A program made the position numbers and the translations under genes. DNA of 34,327 nucleotides from Vitrella brassicaformis (taxonomy: Eukaryota; Sar; Vitrellaceae): NCBI GenBank assembly GCA_001179505.1, contig CDMY01000061.1, positions 152,269 to 186,595 on the forward strand, read 5' to 3'. The notes beneath the pieces were generated by a model. The model had not been told where the DNA came from, did not search any database, and saw only the letters and a program-made list of their open reading frames with translations. Shown here one piece after another: positions 32,701 through 34,327 of the stretch (positions within the stretch are counted from its first letter, which is position 1; every line of letters starts with the position of its first letter).

Positions 32701-32898
32701 GAGTCTCGTGGATCAACGCATTCGTAAGATCGAGACACAGACACACCACTGAGTGAGTTTGATGCTGCGTAATGTATGTTGTGCTGTGTATGTTGGTCCC
32801 TCCTTCCTCTCCTCCATCAGCAGGAGAGCTATGCTTATCGAGTGGTCCAGGTCCGAGAGCCACCGCAGCCCATACCTGCAGCCGATCGCACTGAATGA
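29743..32898 (+). CDS. Membrane-anchored protein with two tandem DOT1-like methyltransferase domains
   Basis: Fifteen exons: 29743-30001, 30066-30214, 30282-30467, 30540-30789, 30855-31053, 31109-31234, 31294-31401, 31467-31711, 31801-31858, 31925-32000, 32076-32169, 32234-32424, 32507-32563, 32622-32723, 32821-32898; 725 aa. Residues 51-70 (QGLFLMLGLACLMAMQSLVY) form one membrane segment after a 50-residue cytosolic-type head, so a type II anchor is likely. Domain 1 has STYGEMTP (230-237), DLGTGVGK (259-266, SAM loop), GVEL (282-285) and VAFSNNICL (the DOT1 'NN' region). Domain 2 repeats STYGEITP (532-539), DIGGGVGK (561-568), GVEL and IIYCANTCF. The order matches histone H3-K79 (DOT1) methyltransferases. 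Both domains end in a similar RVSW...VV...ADR stretch. The true substrate is unknown. A 66-nt intron with donor GA|GTGGGC was preferred because it gives DRESCDESTYGE, parallel to DRQSCAESTYGE in domain 1. Confidence 0.8.
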
Positions 32899-33072
32899 GA
32901 CTCGAGCTATGGATGGATGCGACAGCGCTATGTGTGTGTCCCTGTACGTGTGTAGATGGATATCGGGTGCACAATTGCGGGACCAATTAACTCATCGATC
33001 GAGAGTTTGTACATCAACTAGGCATGAAGAATGCGATGAATGAATCCAAAATCTAACACACCAGTCTCGTCT
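32899..33072. other. Convergent intergenic region
   Basis: A 174-bp space between the stop codons of the DOT1-like gene and the final minus-strand gene. No further gene. Confidence 0.55.
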
Positions 33073-34327
33073 CTAATCTACTCTGCTCGAAAGCTGCAGA
33101 AGCTGGGCTCTTGTCGAGGCAAGAATCACCTGCCAGAGAGAGAGAGACGCTCCATCTTGCGATTGTTTACTTAGTGGTAGACTTACCCCCAGCTCCTTCA
33201 GCGAGTCCTTCCAGTTCCCCGGCAATGTGCCTATCACCCATATAAGCAAATATTTGGTTCATTTGTCCCGCGCCTTATCACCTTTCTGTGCCTTTTCTAG
33301 TATGTCGATGGCGGCCTGGATGCGCTTCATGCCTGCGTGCGCCACTGGCCAACGAATTCGTACGTGAGGTGCAAATAAGAGCCCTGTACATGTGCAATTC
33401 CGTTGTTGATCTTCTCACGTTTGAGCATGGAGTGATAGTGTTTGTGCTGCGAATTGCGAAGCCTCTTGGCATATTTGACCATCTCATCGGGCTCCTTCCC
33501 TGACTTGGCCCTGCACACAGGGACCACCAGACGCACCATTTGTTGACGTGTCCTTGGTACGGAGATCTTTCCTGTACCGCGCCATAGTTGAGTCATAAAA
33601 CGCCTTTGAGCTGTGCTCCATCCGGTTGGCGTCACCTGCAACGCATACAGCCCGAAAAAGGCCTATGTCTGCCCGTCCCCTGTGCCCCACCGATGTGTTT
33701 CTTGAAGCGTAGGAGGAAGTCCCTAAGGAAAGATATAAAGATGGGGATCTGCGCGGGGTCCTTGAAGTCATCGACGCTCAGCGGCACCCCTCCTTTGTCG
33801 TCGGTGTGGGGAGGCCCTGCCCTCATGTGCTGGACCAAGTTGAGCCGGGGAAGGCCCCATGAGAGGGCGCCCTTGAGCGACGAATCGAAGCCTGATGATG
33901 ACAGGAGCGCGGAGTGGAGAGATCAAACCATTCATGGTTTCTGCACACCTGCAAGGTCGTCTTTGAGCTGATTCTCGACTTGCAGGAGCTCTTCACTCAT
34001 GTGTTCGGCGCCATCTATCGCCTGCAAGAAGCACAGAGAGATCTGCCGGGTGGCGCCACGAACTGTCGTATCTGTTGAAGTTGCTGTGTGCCGAACACAC
34101 ACCGTGGTCAGAAGGATCAGACGGAGCCCTCGAATCTCGCCTTAATTTCGCCCTCACGCCAACAGCATCACACAGAGGTCCGCGTCAGAGTCCACATCAT
34201 CAAGAGCACGGCAAAGAACAGACAGAGTCCGGGCTATATACAACCGGGAAAACCCTGCTGGTGACGGGCACGCTATCGTCTACCAGCGCCAGGGTGGAGA
34301 TGGCAGGCACATCTCCCTCCGCTTCAG
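33073..34327 (-). CDS. Helical, possibly BAR-like protein (5' end outside the window)
   Basis: Seven exons fit with GT-AG and matching phases: 34021-33949, 33891-33691, 33635-33578, 33510-33419, 33332-33282, 33230-33187, 33129-33073 (TAG stop). Upstream, a frame near 34325-34283 (EAEGDVPAISTLAL) could be a further exon ending CTG|GTAGAC in the right phase, so the gene probably continues beyond the window. The protein is mostly charged amphipathic helix: AEHMSEELLQVENQLKDDL, FLRDFLLRFKKHIGDANRM, EPDEMVKYAKRLRNSQHKHY, MKRIQAAIDILEKAQK. The pattern recalls the long helices of BAR-domain membrane-curvature proteins, but no diagnostic motif proves it. The intron 33577-33511 (67 nt) was preferred to a 26-nt alternative. 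Confidence 0.55.

Noticed and set aside
33511-33536. A possible 26-nt intron in the final gene (G|GTGCGT...CAG).
   Set aside because: It is far shorter than any other intron here and the phase does not fit. A 67-nt intron starting CG|GTACAG is in phase and of normal size.

Overview
This window is nuclear DNA from a gene-dense, intron-rich eukaryotic microbe. The signs are short introns (mostly 59-125 nt) with GT/GC...AG ends, no operons or Shine-Dalgarno sites, and eukaryotic families: gamma-tubulin complex protein, endoplasmic-reticulum enoyl-CoA reductase, CHHC zinc fingers, SPRY, DOT1-like methyltransferase and a mitochondrial-type uL3. Many introns carry TG tracts just before the acceptor. 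One protein has a signal peptide followed directly by Phe and a basic, hydroxylated stretch, which looks like a leader for a complex plastid. I infer a photosynthetic alveolate or similar alga (chromerid-like, possibly Vitrella-like). That is inference; no species marker is present.

I rebuilt thirteen genes by joining exons so that splice sites and reading phases agree. In order they are: (1) secreted glycerophosphodiester phosphodiesterase, +, 93-1750; (2) secreted PhoD-like phosphatase, -, 2738-5789; (3) DUF1826 protein with plastid-type leader, +, 6156-7280; (4) gamma-tubulin complex component 4 in 24 exons, -, 7822-13894; (5) GTSF1-like CHHC zinc-finger/RGG protein, +, 14078-15962; (6) SPRY-domain protein, -, 16715-17835; (7) trans-2-enoyl-CoA reductase, +, 18135-19710; (8) coiled-coil protein of unknown function, +, 20941-24034; (9) organellar ribosomal protein L3, -, 24501-26191; (10) unknown secreted or plastid protein, +, 26393-27875; (11) ribokinase, -, 28106-29526; (12) membrane-anchored tandem DOT1-like methyltransferase, +, 29743-32898; (13) helical BAR-like protein, -, cut by the window end, 33073-34327.

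Orientation alternates strictly (+ - + - + - +, then + - + - + -). Each neighbouring pair therefore shares either a short divergent promoter (183-366 bp) or a convergent 3' region. The single break is between genes 7 and 8. There lies a 126-bp sequence whose inverted copy lies just beyond gene 8, so the unknown coiled-coil gene sits inside an inverted-repeat-bounded block. That block also holds a decayed duplicate of the gene's own 5' part.

The most unusual items are the gamma-tubulin complex protein split by a roughly 450-residue insert that looks like a concanavalin-A/L-type-lectin fold, the membrane-anchored protein with two DOT1-like domains made by internal duplication, and the inverted-repeat block around gene 8. 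Exon ends were placed by hand from consensus and phase. Protein families were recognised from motifs, without database searches.
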